NCBI RefSeq assembly: GCF_016863035.1 | Contig: NZ_BOOC01000025.1 | Coordinates: forward strand, 50,655-114,654 | Direction of reading: 5' to 3' | Source: Microbispora corallina | Lineage (GTDB): Bacteria > Actinomycetota > Actinomycetes > Streptosporangiales > Streptosporangiaceae | Length of the DNA stretch: 64,000 nt | Part shown: positions 43,388 through 53,035 of the stretch, one piece after another | Layout: each line of letters opens with the position of its first letter | Position numbering within the stretch: the stretch's first letter is position 1 | Made by a program: the position numbers and the translations under genes | Notes under the pieces: generated by a model | The model's database searches: none | What the model saw: only the letters and a program-made list of their open reading frames with translations | What the model was told of the DNA's origin: nothing

Positions 43388-45184
43388 TCAGGTCGTCTCG
43401 GCGCTCAGGGCCTGGGTCACGGGCCGGCGGGCCGCCACGCGTGCGGGGACGGCGGTGAGCGCCGCCGTCGCCAGCACGGTCGCGATCGCGGCGCCGGCCA
43501 TCGAGGAGATGGGAAGGGTTCTCGCGTCCCCGACGGTCACGTACACGCCGATGCCGAGGATGACTCCGACGGCGGCGCCGGGCAGGGCGGGCAGGACCTG
43601 GGCGACGGACAGCCCGGCCGTGATCTGCCCGGGGGTGGTGCCGAGGGTGCGCGCGACGGCCATGGTCGCCCGGGTTTCCATCGCCGTGCTCCAGGTCATC
43701 GTGACCGTGTTCACGAGGGCGAGCGCGATCGCCAGGACGGTCACCGACAGCAGCAGCCTGCCGCTCTGGTCGTCCCGCAGGTTGGGCAGGCCGGACAGGC
43801 CCGCCCCCCAGCCCCCGCGGTGCTGGGCGTAGCCCCAGCGCGGCTGGACGCGGAAGGTCAGCAGGGCGTCGACCGCGATCAGGGTGGCGGCGGTGGAGCA
43901 GCCGTGCAGCACGGCCCGGCCCGGCCGGCGGGCGGTCAGCCGCAACCCGAGCAGCAGCGGGGTCGGCAGCAGCGCGGACAGCGCGGTGAGCAGGGGACGG
44001 CGGCGGGGCCGGTGGGCGGTGACGGTCAGCGCGTCGACGGTCGCGGTGCGCAGGGCGAGCAGCGTGGGACGCAGCGCGGAGAAGACCGCCACCGCCACGG
44101 CCAGCGCGGTCGCCGCGACGACGACGCCGACGGTCGGTCCGACGACACTCCCGACCCGGCTGGCGGTGGGGCTGGCGACGGCGGGCTCGGCCAGGCGGGC
44201 GACCGTCAGCCCCAGCGCGTCGGCCAGCAGCGCCAGCCCGAGATATTCGGTGAGCAGCACGGCGGCGATCAGGCCGGGGGTGGCGCCGACGGCCTTGAGC
44301 AGTCCCGCCCGGCGCGTCTGCTCGGCGGCGCGTCCGGCGGCCAGGGCGGCCACCCCGGCGACGGCCAGGAAGCTGAGCAGCCACCCGCCGATGACCAGGA
44401 TCGGCTGGGAGTCCCTGAGCATGACCGAGTCCTGCTGGGCGATGAACTGCGCGGGGTGGAAGTTCACCATGACGGTGGAGTCGCGGTGGGCGTCGATGAA
44501 GGCGCGGGCCGTGGCGGGGTCGCTCAGCTTGAGGCCGACGCCCATGGCCAGTGGGAGATCACGCGATGCCAGCGCCTTGGCGTCCGAGTGGGTCAGCCAG
44601 ACGAGACCGCCCCCGTCGCTCGGGCCGCCGTACGGGCCGATCCCCGGCGCCCACGGGAAGACGGAGGTGGCCGCGGTCACGGCGATCCCGACGACGGGGT
44701 ACGTCCGTCCGGAGACGGTGACGCGGTCGCCGACGCGGGCGCCGAGCGCTGTGGCGAAGCCCCGTTCGAGGACCGCGCCGCCCGGGCGCACCCAGTGGCC
44801 CGAGGTCACCAGCGGGCGGTCGACCGCGCCGGGCTTCTCCGGGGCGCCGTGCACCACCACGAGGGAGGCCAGGCCGCGCGAGGTGAGGGTGGCGAAGACG
44901 ATGCGGAAAGGGCCGTTGTGACCGGAGACCCCCGGGGCGCGCGTCAGCTCCTCGAGCGCCGGGGCCACGGGGGTGCCCAGCTCGGGGGCGTACGCCACGA
45001 TGTCAGGTCCGGCGGTGGCGGCCCGGGTCTGCTCGTAGAGCGCCTCGCTCGCCCCGCCGAGGGACAGGCCCAGGGCGACGGTCGCGGTGGCCGCGGTCAC
45101 CGCGAGCAGGAGCATGGCGGCCTGGGCCCGGTGGCGGCGGACGTCGGCCAGGACGAGGCGGAAGACGAGCACGGCGCGGCCCAC
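43388..45184 (-). CDS. FtsX-like ABC exporter permease
   Basis: 598 aa, with an N-terminal helix, an extracytoplasmic domain (residues ~40-240) and two FtsX-type membrane blocks in the second half. MacB/BceB-like topology: exports or extrudes lipophilic or peptide compounds with the ATPase encoded directly upstream. Last gene of the PadR-ATPase-permease unit. Confidence 0.87.
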   Translation of the reverse strand: MGRAVLVFRLVLADVRRHRAQAAMLLLAVTAATATVALGLSLGGASEALYEQTRAATAGPDIVAYAPELGTPVAPALEELTRAPGVSGHNGPFRIVFATLTSRGLASLVVVHGAPEKPGAVDRPLVTSGHWVRPGGAVLERGFATALGARVGDRVTVSGRTYPVVGIAVTAATSVFPWAPGIGPYGGPSDGGGLVWLTHSDAKALASRDLPLAMGVGLKLSDPATARAFIDAHRDSTVMVNFHPAQFIAQQDSVMLRDSQPILVIGGWLLSFLAVAGVAALAAGRAAEQTRRAGLLKAVGATPGLIAAVLLTEYLGLALLADALGLTVARLAEPAVASPTASRVGSVVGPTVGVVVAATALAVAVAVFSALRPTLLALRTATVDALTVTAHRPRRRPLLTALSALLPTPLLLGLRLTARRPGRAVLHGCSTAATLIAVDALLTFRVQPRWGYAQHRGGWGAGLSGLPNLRDDQSGRLLLSVTVLAIALALVNTVTMTWSTAMETRATMAVARTLGTTPGQITAGLSVAQVLPALPGAAVGVILGIGVYVTVGDARTLPISSMAGAAIATVLATAALTAVPARVAARRPVTQALSAETT

Positions 45185-45190
45185 GGCGTT

Positions 45191-45927
<737 letters not shown>

Positions 45928-45931
<4 letters not shown>

Positions 45932-46467
45932 GCACCCTCGTTCTCGTCATCGCCGGTGGACCAGGCCCGCTCGCAGGCCGCCAGCCAGCGCAGGTCCGCC
46001 TGCAGCCGCAGCGCGACCCCTTCCAGCAGCACGACGGCGGCCGACTCCGTCGGCTCGGCCAGCGCCGCCCGCTGCGTCTCACGCAGGCGGCGCATGAGCT
46101 CCCGGCGCTGGGCGGCCACGAGCTCGACCGGGTCGGCGAGCCGGGCGGCGGCCGCCGCCACGAGCTTGAGATGGAACTCCGCCAGGTCGGGTTTCGGCCA
46201 GCCCACCTCGGTCAGCCAGGCGGCCACCCGCTGCTGCCCGGCCGGCGTCAGCGCGTAGACCTTGCGCTCCGGCCGCTCGGGAAGGCCGTCCGCCCGCTCG
46301 CAGACGACGAGCCCCGCCTTCTCCAGCCGGGCCAGCGTCACGTAGATCTGGCCGTGGTTCATCGACTCGCCCAGGGGGCCGAGACTCCGCCGCAGCCGGG
46401 CGCGCAGGTCGTACCCGTGCGACGGCTCCTTGGCCAGCATCGCCAGCACCGCGTCCTGCACGCCCAC
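45928..46467 (-). CDS. PadR-family transcriptional regulator
   Basis: 179 aa. Winged helix (HGYDLRARLRRSLGPLGESMNHGQIYVTLARLEKAGLV) and a coiled-coil C-terminus for dimerisation. First gene of an operon with an ABC exporter, a common arrangement for multidrug or peptide-response systems. GTG start; possible operator repeats lie just upstream. Confidence 0.9.
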
Positions 46468-46481
46468 CCCCTAACGGTTAC

Positions 46482-46508
46482 CCAATAGATAGCGGTTAGC
46501 CGTACGGG
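46482..46508 (-). promoter_or_regulatory. Candidate PadR operator
   Basis: TAACGGTTA (46482-46490) and TAGCGGTTA (46500-46508) are direct repeats 18 bp apart, straddling a minus-strand TATCTAT that could be the -10 box. Immediately upstream of the padR start. Confidence 0.5.
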
Positions 46509-46522
46509 CTGTCAAAACGGAT

Positions 46523-47998
46523 CTACTTTGTCAAGGCGGGGACCGGGCTCACCGGCTCGGCGCGGCGTGCGCGCAGGAGCACGGCCAGGGCCAGGGCGAC
46601 GAGCATGACGCCGGCGGCCGTGAGGAACACCGCGTCGACGCCTGAGACGAGGGCCTCGGCCGCACGCCGCCGCGCCGCGGGCGGCAGGGCGCCCATCGCG
46701 GCGATCGAGGGCCTGGTGTCTCCGCTCCCGGAGTCCGTGACGCGGCTGAGGATCACCCCGAAGACCGCCGTGCCGACCGCCGAGCCGAGGGTCTGCGCGA
46801 ACCGGATCGCGGTGGTGGCGACGCCGAGGCGGGACACGGGGACGGCGTCCTGCACCAGCATGACGACGGTGCCGACCACCTGGCCCTGGCCCACCCCGAG
46901 CAGGAACAGATCGGCCAGCAGGACCGGAGTGGCCGTGCCGGTCCGCAGCAGGCTCAGCAGCCCCACGGCGACGGCGGTGACGGCGGAGCCGGTCACCAGG
47001 AACGTCGTCATGCCGGCCCCGCGGCCCTGCAGCGCGCCGGACACCAGGCCGGCCGCCGTCATGCCCGCGGCGAGGGGGATCAGGTAGAGGCCGGCGTCGG
47101 CCGCGGCGACGCCCTTGACGGCCTGCAGGTAGATCATCGTGTACACGATCGGTCCGGTCAGCCCGGCGAACGCGGCCAGGAACTGCAGCGGCAGCGCCGT
47201 GCCGACGACGCGGTCGCGGAACAGCCCGAGCGGGAGGATCGGCTCGGCCGCGCGGGCCTGCCGCCAGACGAAGGCGCCCACGAGGACGGCGTCCGCCGCG
47301 ATGAGCGACAGGATCGTGGGGGAGCCCCAGGCGTAGTCCCGGCCCGCCCACTCGGTGACGAGCAGCAGGACGACGGCGGCCGCGGCGGACAGGGCCGCGC
47401 CGAGGTAGTCGATGCGGCGCCGCGTCCCCTGGCGCGGCAGGCGCAGGGCCAGCGCGCCGGTCGCCAGCACCGCCAGGCCGAGCGGCAGGTTGACGTAGAA
47501 GATCCAGCGCCAGGACAGGTGGTCCACGAGCAGGCCCCCGAGCAGCGGGCCGGCGACGATGCCGACGCCGGCCACGATCCCGCCCATGCCGCCCGCCCTG
47601 CCCCGGTCCTCCGGCGGAGCGAGGAAGGCCAGCACGACGATCGTCACGCTCATCAGCCCGCCGCCCCCGATGCCCTGCAGGGCCCGGAAGACGATGAGCC
47701 AGGTCATGCTGCCCGCCGTCCCGCACAGCGCCGAGCCGGTCAGGAAGAGCGTGACGGCGGCGAGGTAGACGGCCTTGGCCCCGTAGACGTCGCACAGCTT
47801 GCCGTACAGGGGGAGGGCGGCGGTGGCGGCCAGGGCGTACGCGGTGACGAGCCAGGCCAGGTGGTCGAGCCCGTGCGCGGGGTCGAGGTCCCGCACGATG
47901 GCGACGGTGGCGGCGGACACGATGTTCATGTCCAGGACCGCGAGGACGAGCGTCAGCAGGCAGCCGAGCCCCGCCAGTCTCTTCTGGATGTCGGTCAT
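46523..47998 (-). CDS. MFS drug-efflux transporter (DHA2, 14 helices)
   Basis: 491 aa. QacA/EmrB-type: motif A (GKLCDVYGAKAVYLAAV), motif C region (GGIVAGVGIVAGPLLGG) and WRWIFYVNLPLG are typical of the 14-helix group. The ATG at 47998 is the first credible start. Divergent from a TetR regulator whose operator lies between them. Probably exports a drug or cationic compound. Confidence 0.92.
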   Translation of the reverse strand: MTDIQKRLAGLGCLLTLVLAVLDMNIVSAATVAIVRDLDPAHGLDHLAWLVTAYALAATAALPLYGKLCDVYGAKAVYLAAVTLFLTGSALCGTAGSMTWLIVFRALQGIGGGGLMSVTIVVLAFLAPPEDRGRAGGMGGIVAGVGIVAGPLLGGLLVDHLSWRWIFYVNLPLGLAVLATGALALRLPRQGTRRRIDYLGAALSAAAAVVLLLVTEWAGRDYAWGSPTILSLIAADAVLVGAFVWRQARAAEPILPLGLFRDRVVGTALPLQFLAAFAGLTGPIVYTMIYLQAVKGVAAADAGLYLIPLAAGMTAAGLVSGALQGRGAGMTTFLVTGSAVTAVAVGLLSLLRTGTATPVLLADLFLLGVGQGQVVGTVVMLVQDAVPVSRLGVATTAIRFAQTLGSAVGTAVFGVILSRVTDSGSGDTRPSIAAMGALPPAARRRAAEALVSGVDAVFLTAAGVMLVALALAVLLRARRAEPVSPVPALTK

Positions 47999-48025
47999 GC
48001 GGCTTAGACTGAGCCAAACTTTATA

Positions 48026-48047
48026 CTCAGTCAATAGATTGACCGAG
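48026..48047. promoter_or_regulatory. TetR operator between the MFS and TetR genes
   Basis: CTCAGTCAAT, two bases, then ATTGACCGAG: 9 of 10 positions are complementary. It lies midway in the 78-bp divergent gap. TTGACT on the minus strand and the -35 region of tetR both overlap it, so repressor binding should shut both promoters. Confidence 0.75.
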
Positions 48048-48064
48048 ATTAGAATTCGACCTGG

Positions 48065-48070
48065 TACAGT
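48065..48070 (+). promoter_or_regulatory. -10 box of leaderless tetR
   Basis: TACAGT, 6 nt before the ATG at 48077. Confidence 0.5.
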
Positions 48071-48076
48071 CTTCCC

Positions 48077-48715
48077 ATGGAACCCGGGCTGAGGGAGCGC
48101 AAGAAGCTCAAAACACGCCGGCACCTGTACGACGTGGCGATCCGGCTGTTCCTGGAGCGCGGCTTCGACGCCGTGTCCGTGGCGGAGATCGCCGAGGAGG
48201 CCGGGGTCTCCAAGATGACCGTGTTCAACTACTTCCCGGCGAAGGAGGACATCGTCGCCGGCCCGATGGAGGAGCACGCGGACGAGCCGGCCAGGGTGGT
48301 CCGCGACCGGCCGCCGGGCGAGACGGTCGTGGGCGCGCTGCGCACCCACTTCCTGGCCGCGCTCGCCGGGCGCGACCCGGTGACCGGCCTCAACGACGTC
48401 AGGCGCCTCATCGAGGTCCGCAGGATGATGACGGAGAGCCCGGCGCTGCTGCGGCGCGTGCTGGCCTTCCGGGCCCGCCGCGAGGAGCTGTTGCGCGACG
48501 TCCTCGCGAGCGAGACCGGCGCCGCGCCCGGCGACCTCACGCCGAAGGTCGCGGCGGCCGTGATCACCGGGGTGCTCGACGCCCTGACGATGGACAACTT
48601 CCAGCGGATCGCGGACGGCGCGTCGGCCGACGAGCTCTACGCCTCCGCCGTGCGGGCCGCGGAGCACGCGTTCGGCCTCCTGGAGAACGGGCTCGGCGAT
48701 TACGGAAGGCGATGA
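48077..48715 (+). CDS. TetR-family regulator of the MFS pump
   Basis: 212 aa. Helix-turn-helix (EIAEEAGVSKMTVFNYFPAKEDI) and a helical ligand domain. Divergent from the DHA2 efflux gene; expected to repress it until the drug binds. Leaderless ATG. Confidence 0.9.
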   Translation: MEPGLRERKKLKTRRHLYDVAIRLFLERGFDAVSVAEIAEEAGVSKMTVFNYFPAKEDIVAGPMEEHADEPARVVRDRPPGETVVGALRTHFLAALAGRDPVTGLNDVRRLIEVRRMMTESPALLRRVLAFRARREELLRDVLASETGAAPGDLTPKVAAAVITGVLDALTMDNFQRIADGASADELYASAVRAAEHAFGLLENGLGDYGRR

Positions 48716-48740
48716 AGGACGCCCGCAATCCCGTTATCGG

Positions 48741-48746
48741 TAGTGT
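48741..48746 (+). promoter_or_regulatory. -10 box of leaderless helY
   Basis: TAGTGT, 6 nt before the ATG at 48753. Confidence 0.5.
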
Positions 48747-48752
48747 TGACGT

Positions 48753-51464
48753 ATGAGTACGCCAGCGGAACGCTACGCCGCATTCCGTGAGCGGCACACC
48801 GGCAACGGCCCCGCTCTGACCTCGTTCCGCAAGCTGTACGACTTCGAGCTGGACCAGTTCCAGCTCGACGCGTGCGAGGCGCTGGAGGCGGGCGACGGCG
48901 TCCTCGTGGCGGCGCCCACCGGGTCGGGCAAGACGGTGGTCGGGGAGTTCGCCGTCCACCTCGCCCTCGAGCAGGGCCGCAAGTGCTTCTACACCACGCC
49001 CATCAAGGCCCTGTCGAACCAGAAGTACAACGACCTCGTCCGCCGGTACGGCGCCGCCAAGGTGGGCCTGCTCACCGGCGACAACAGCGTCAACGGCGAG
49101 GCGCCCGTCGTCGTCATGACGACCGAGGTCCTGCGCAACATGCTGTACGCCGGGTCCGGCACGCTGGCCGGCCTGGCGTACGTCGTGATGGACGAGGTCC
49201 ACTACCTGGCCGACCGGTTCCGCGGCGCGGTGTGGGAGGAGGTCATCATCCACCTGCCCGAGTCGGTGCGGGTGGCGGCCCTGTCGGCGACGGTGAGCAA
49301 CGCCGAGGAGTTCGGCGAGTGGCTCGGCGAGGTGCGCGGCGACACCACCGTCATCGTGGACGAGCACCGGCCCGTGCCGCTGTGGCAGCACATGCTGGTC
49401 GGCAACCGGCTCTACGACCTGTTCGTGAACGAGGGCGACGACACGCTGCGGATCAACCCGTCGCTGATGCGGGTCGCCCGCGACGAGTCCCGGCTGGCCC
49501 AGACGCGGGGGAGGCGGGGCTACTCCCGTCCCCGGGCGTCCGCGCCCAACCGCGCCGACGTCATCGAGAAGCTGGACGCCGAGGGGCTCCTGCCCGCCAT
49601 CACGTTCATCTTCTCCCGCGCCGGATGCGACGCGGCCGTCATGCAGTGCCTGTACGCCGGCCTGCGGCTGACGACCGAGCGCGAGCGGCACGAGATCCGG
49701 CAGATCGTCGACGAGCGGACGGCCCACCTCCCGGACGAGGACCTGGCCGTGCTCGGATACCTGGAGTGGCGCGACTGCCTCGAGCGGGGCCTGGCCGCCC
49801 ACCACGCGGGCATGCTCCCCGCCTTCAAGGAGGTCGTGGAGGAGCTGTTCACCAAGGGCCTCGTCAAGGCCGTGTTCGCCACCGAGACGCTGGCGCTGGG
49901 CATCAACATGCCCGCCCGCTCGGTGGTCATCGAGAAGCTCGACAAGTGGAACGGCGAGACCCACGCCGACCTCACGCCGGGGGAGTACACCCAGCTCACC
50001 GGGCGGGCAGGCCGCCGCGGCATCGACGTCGAGGGCCACGCCGTCGTCGTCTGGCAGCCGGGCATGGACCCGCTGGGCGTCGCCGGGCTGGCCAGCACCC
50101 GCACCTACCCCCTGCGCTCCAGCTTCCAGCCGTCGTACAACATGGCCGTCAACCTGGTCGGGCAGGTCGGCAGGGAGCGGGCGCGCACGCTGCTGGAGGA
50201 CTCCTTCGCCCAGTTCCAGGCCGACCGCGCCGTCGTCGGGCTGGCCCGCCAGCTCCGCAAGTCCGAGCAGGCCCTGGAGGGCTACGCCGAGGCGATGACC
50301 TGCCATCTCGGCGACTTCCAGGAGTACGCGGCCATCCGCAGGCGGCTGTCGGACCGGGAGGCCGAGCTGTCCCGCCAGCGCGGCGCGGCCCGACGTGCGC
50401 AGGCGGTGCAGTCGCTGGAGGTGCTCAAGCCGGGCGACGTCATCCGCGTCCCCGGAGGCCGGAGGGCCGGGATCGCCGTCGTCCTCGACCCGGGCACCGG
50501 CACCCGCGGCGACGGCCCGTCCCCGCTGGTCCTGACGATCGGCAAGCAGGTCAAGCGTTTATCGGCCGCGGACTTCCCGGTGCCGGTCGAGCCGGTCGAC
50601 ACGATCAGGATCCCGAAGGGCTTCAACCCGCGCTCGCCGAAGGAGCGGGCCAACCTGGTCTCCACGATGCACGCCAAGCTCGGCGACCGCGACCTCGGCA
50701 AGCCCGTGCGGGCGCGCGACCACGCCGCGGAGGACGAGGAGATCAACCGGCTGCGGCGCGAGCTGCGCCAGCACCCCTGCCACGGCTGCGACCAGCGCGA
50801 GGACCACGCCCGCTGGGCCGAGCGGTACTACAAGCTGCTCAGGGAGACCGAGTCGCTGCGCCGCCGGGTCGAGGGGCGCTCGCATGTCATCGCCCGGACG
50901 TTCGACAAGGTCTGCGGGGTGCTCGACCAGCTCGGCTACCTGGAGGACGAGACGGTCACCGAGGAGGGCCGGCGCCTGGCCAAGCTCTACACCGAGCTCG
51001 ACCTGCTGACGGCCGAGTGCCTGCGCTCGGGCGTCTGGAACGGGCTCGACCCCGCCGAGCTGGCCGCCTGCGTCTCGTCGCTGGTGTACGAGGCGCGGCA
51101 GTCCGACGACGCGCGCAGCCCGAAGATCCCGGGCGGCTCCGCCAAGGAGGCGCTCGTCGAGATGGTGCGCCTGTGGGGCGAGCTGGAGGGCATCGAGCAG
51201 GACCACGGCCTGTCGTTCCTCCGGGAGCCCGACCTGGGCTTCGCCTGGGCGGCGTTCCGGTGGGCGAAGGGCCACAGCCTCGACGCGGTGCTGACCGACT
51301 GCGACCTCGCGGCCGGCGACTTCGTCCGGTGGGTCAAGCAGCTCCTCGACCTGCTCGGCCAGCTCAAGGACGCCGCGCCCAGGGGCAGCAAGGTGGGCGA
51401 GGTCGCCGGGCGGGCCATCGAGGCCATGCGCCGCGGCGTCGTCGCCTACTCCTCCGTCACCTGA
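48753..51464 (+). CDS. helY: Ski2/Mtr4-like DEAD/DEAH-box helicase HelY
   Basis: 903 aa superfamily-2 helicase. Q-region LDACEALEAGDG, motif I APTGSGKTVV, motif II MDEVHY, motif III ALSATVSNAEEF, motif VI QLTGRAGRRGID. The C-terminal DSHCT-type domain (residues ~720-900) follows an arch-like region. Related to the RNA helicases of the eukaryotic exosome; in mycobacteria helY follows tatC. Start is leaderless. Confidence 0.93.
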   Translation: MSTPAERYAAFRERHTGNGPALTSFRKLYDFELDQFQLDACEALEAGDGVLVAAPTGSGKTVVGEFAVHLALEQGRKCFYTTPIKALSNQKYNDLVRRYGAAKVGLLTGDNSVNGEAPVVVMTTEVLRNMLYAGSGTLAGLAYVVMDEVHYLADRFRGAVWEEVIIHLPESVRVAALSATVSNAEEFGEWLGEVRGDTTVIVDEHRPVPLWQHMLVGNRLYDLFVNEGDDTLRINPSLMRVARDESRLAQTRGRRGYSRPRASAPNRADVIEKLDAEGLLPAITFIFSRAGCDAAVMQCLYAGLRLTTERERHEIRQIVDERTAHLPDEDLAVLGYLEWRDCLERGLAAHHAGMLPAFKEVVEELFTKGLVKAVFATETLALGINMPARSVVIEKLDKWNGETHADLTPGEYTQLTGRAGRRGIDVEGHAVVVWQPGMDPLGVAGLASTRTYPLRSSFQPSYNMAVNLVGQVGRERARTLLEDSFAQFQADRAVVGLARQLRKSEQALEGYAEAMTCHLGDFQEYAAIRRRLSDREAELSRQRGAARRAQAVQSLEVLKPGDVIRVPGGRRAGIAVVLDPGTGTRGDGPSPLVLTIGKQVKRLSAADFPVPVEPVDTIRIPKGFNPRSPKERANLVSTMHAKLGDRDLGKPVRARDHAAEDEEINRLRRELRQHPCHGCDQREDHARWAERYYKLLRETESLRRRVEGRSHVIARTFDKVCGVLDQLGYLEDETVTEEGRRLAKLYTELDLLTAECLRSGVWNGLDPAELAACVSSLVYEARQSDDARSPKIPGGSAKEALVEMVRLWGELEGIEQDHGLSFLREPDLGFAWAAFRWAKGHSLDAVLTDCDLAAGDFVRWVKQLLDLLGQLKDAAPRGSKVGEVAGRAIEAMRRGVVAYSSVT

Positions 51465-51500
51465 CCGCGTCGGCGGCCTGCCCGCGTGAACGGGGCGGCC

Positions 51501-51542
51501 GCACGTCAGGTGGCGCACGTCAGGTGGCGGGCGTCAGGTGGC
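51501..51542. repeat. Three tandem 14-bp repeats at the end of the RNB gene
   Basis: GCACGTCAGGTGGC twice and GGGCGTCAGGTGGC once. Read on the minus strand each unit repeats GCCACCTGAC, so the terminal codons Ala-Thr-stop are present three times. Confidence 0.85.
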
Positions 51543-52976
51543 GACGGCGAAACGGACCTCGCGGGTGGCGGGGTCGGCGCGGACCAGCCGCACCGGAACC
51601 CGCCCGCCGAGCGGCAGACCGTCCCCGTCGCAGCGGGCGATCACGGCGGGGTCGGCCAGCTGGACGTGCCCGCCCGGCTTGACCTCGTCCACGTCGATCA
51701 CCACGGCGTCGAAGACCTCGCCCACCCGCGGGCGCAGGACCGCGGCCTCCACCAGGTCGACGCACGCGCGCTCCACCCCGGCGGTGCGCCGCCCGGCCGA
51801 CGCCATCTGCTCGGGCAGCGCGCCGAGAGCGGCCCGTACGGGCCCGGGCACCTCTGCGCCGGCCGCGAGGGCCAGGCAGACCTCGGTCGCGTAGCGGTCG
51901 ACCAGGCGCCGCAGCGGCGCCGTGACGTGCGCGTACGGCGCGGCCACCGCGGCGTGGTCCGGCTGGGCGGGCGGGGCGCCGTCGAAGGCGGCGTAGGCGG
52001 CACCCCGCAGCAGGATCGTGGCCTCGTGCAGGAACGCGGCGGTGCCCGGGAGCGTGGGGTCGAGGTCGTGCACCACGTCGCCGAAGGACGCGCCGTCGGG
52101 CCAGGGGACGCCGAGCCCGGCGGCCGCCCTGCGGACCTTGGCCATGTCCGCGGGCCCCGCGGGCGGCAGGACCCGCAGCACCCCGATCCCGGCCTCCAGC
52201 ATCATGGTCGCCGCCGCCATGCCCGTCATGAGGGAGATCTGGGCGTTCCAGCCCTCGGAGGGGAGGCTGGTGCGGAACTCCAGCGCGTACCCGTCTCCGG
52301 ACGGCACGACCTGCTGCTCGGGAGTGGGAAGGGACACCCCGCCCCTGGCCCGCTCCAGCGCGAGCCGCAGCGGCCCGACCTCGGCCAGCAGGGCGACCGT
52401 GCCCTCGGCCGTGCCGCCGTCGACCGCGGCCTGGACGGTGTCGTAGTCGAGGCGCTCGCGGCTGCGGACCAGCGCCCGGCGCAGGTCCACGCCCGTGACC
52501 CGGCCCTCGGCGTCCAGGTCGAGCCGCCACAGCGCCGCCGGGCGGGTCTGACCCGGCAGCAGGCTGGCCGCCCCCTCCGACAGGACCGGCGGGTGCAGCG
52601 GCACCCGCACGTCCGGCAGGTAGACCGTCTCGCCCCGCACCCGCGCCTCGGCGTCGATCGCGCCACCCGGCTGGACGAACGCGGCGACGTCGGCGATCGC
52701 GTACCACACGCGGTAGCCGCGCTCGCGCCGCTCGATGCACATCGCCTGGTCGAGGTCCATCGAGCCCGGCGGGTCGATCGTCAGCAGCGGCACGTCGGTG
52801 CGGTCCTCGGACGGCAGGGCCGGGGCGGCGGCGACCCGCTCCGCCTCCTCCGCCACCGCCGCGGGGAAGCCGTCCGGCAGGTCGAAGTCGCGGCGGACGC
52901 GGGCGAAGCCGGGCGCGAGCCCCGCGGCGGGCTCGTCCTGCTCGGCGGGCTTCAGGCGGATCGTCGTGTACGGCAC
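51534..52976 (-). CDS. RNB-domain ribonuclease (RNase II/R type)
   Basis: 480 aa. The RNB catalytic block carries IDPPGSMDLDQAM with the Asp cluster that binds magnesium, plus YAIADVAAFV, and TAPLRRLVDRYATE near the end. Short C-terminal S1-like segment. Degrades RNA 3' to 5'. Leaderless: the minus-strand box TAGGTT (52983-52988) is 6 nt before the GTG. Beside the RNA helicase, so the two may act together on RNA, although they are convergent and separately transcribed. Confidence 0.92.
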   Translation of the reverse strand: MPYTTIRLKPAEQDEPAAGLAPGFARVRRDFDLPDGFPAAVAEEAERVAAAPALPSEDRTDVPLLTIDPPGSMDLDQAMCIERRERGYRVWYAIADVAAFVQPGGAIDAEARVRGETVYLPDVRVPLHPPVLSEGAASLLPGQTRPAALWRLDLDAEGRVTGVDLRRALVRSRERLDYDTVQAAVDGGTAEGTVALLAEVGPLRLALERARGGVSLPTPEQQVVPSGDGYALEFRTSLPSEGWNAQISLMTGMAAATMMLEAGIGVLRVLPPAGPADMAKVRRAAAGLGVPWPDGASFGDVVHDLDPTLPGTAAFLHEATILLRGAAYAAFDGAPPAQPDHAAVAAPYAHVTAPLRRLVDRYATEVCLALAAGAEVPGPVRAALGALPEQMASAGRRTAGVERACVDLVEAAVLRPRVGEVFDAVVIDVDEVKPGGHVQLADPAVIARCDGDGLPLGGRVPVRLVRADPATREVRFAVAT

Positions 52977-53035
52977 GCGATCAACCTACTCCTGGCCGTA
53001 GGTCCCGGTGGCAGGTGGTGTGAACCGATATGCGC

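Noticed and set aside
48734..48757. PafBC-type promoter upstream of helY
   Set aside because: TTATCGGTA resembles the element, but the spacing and -10 box do not fit TTGTCRGTG-N8-TANNNT.
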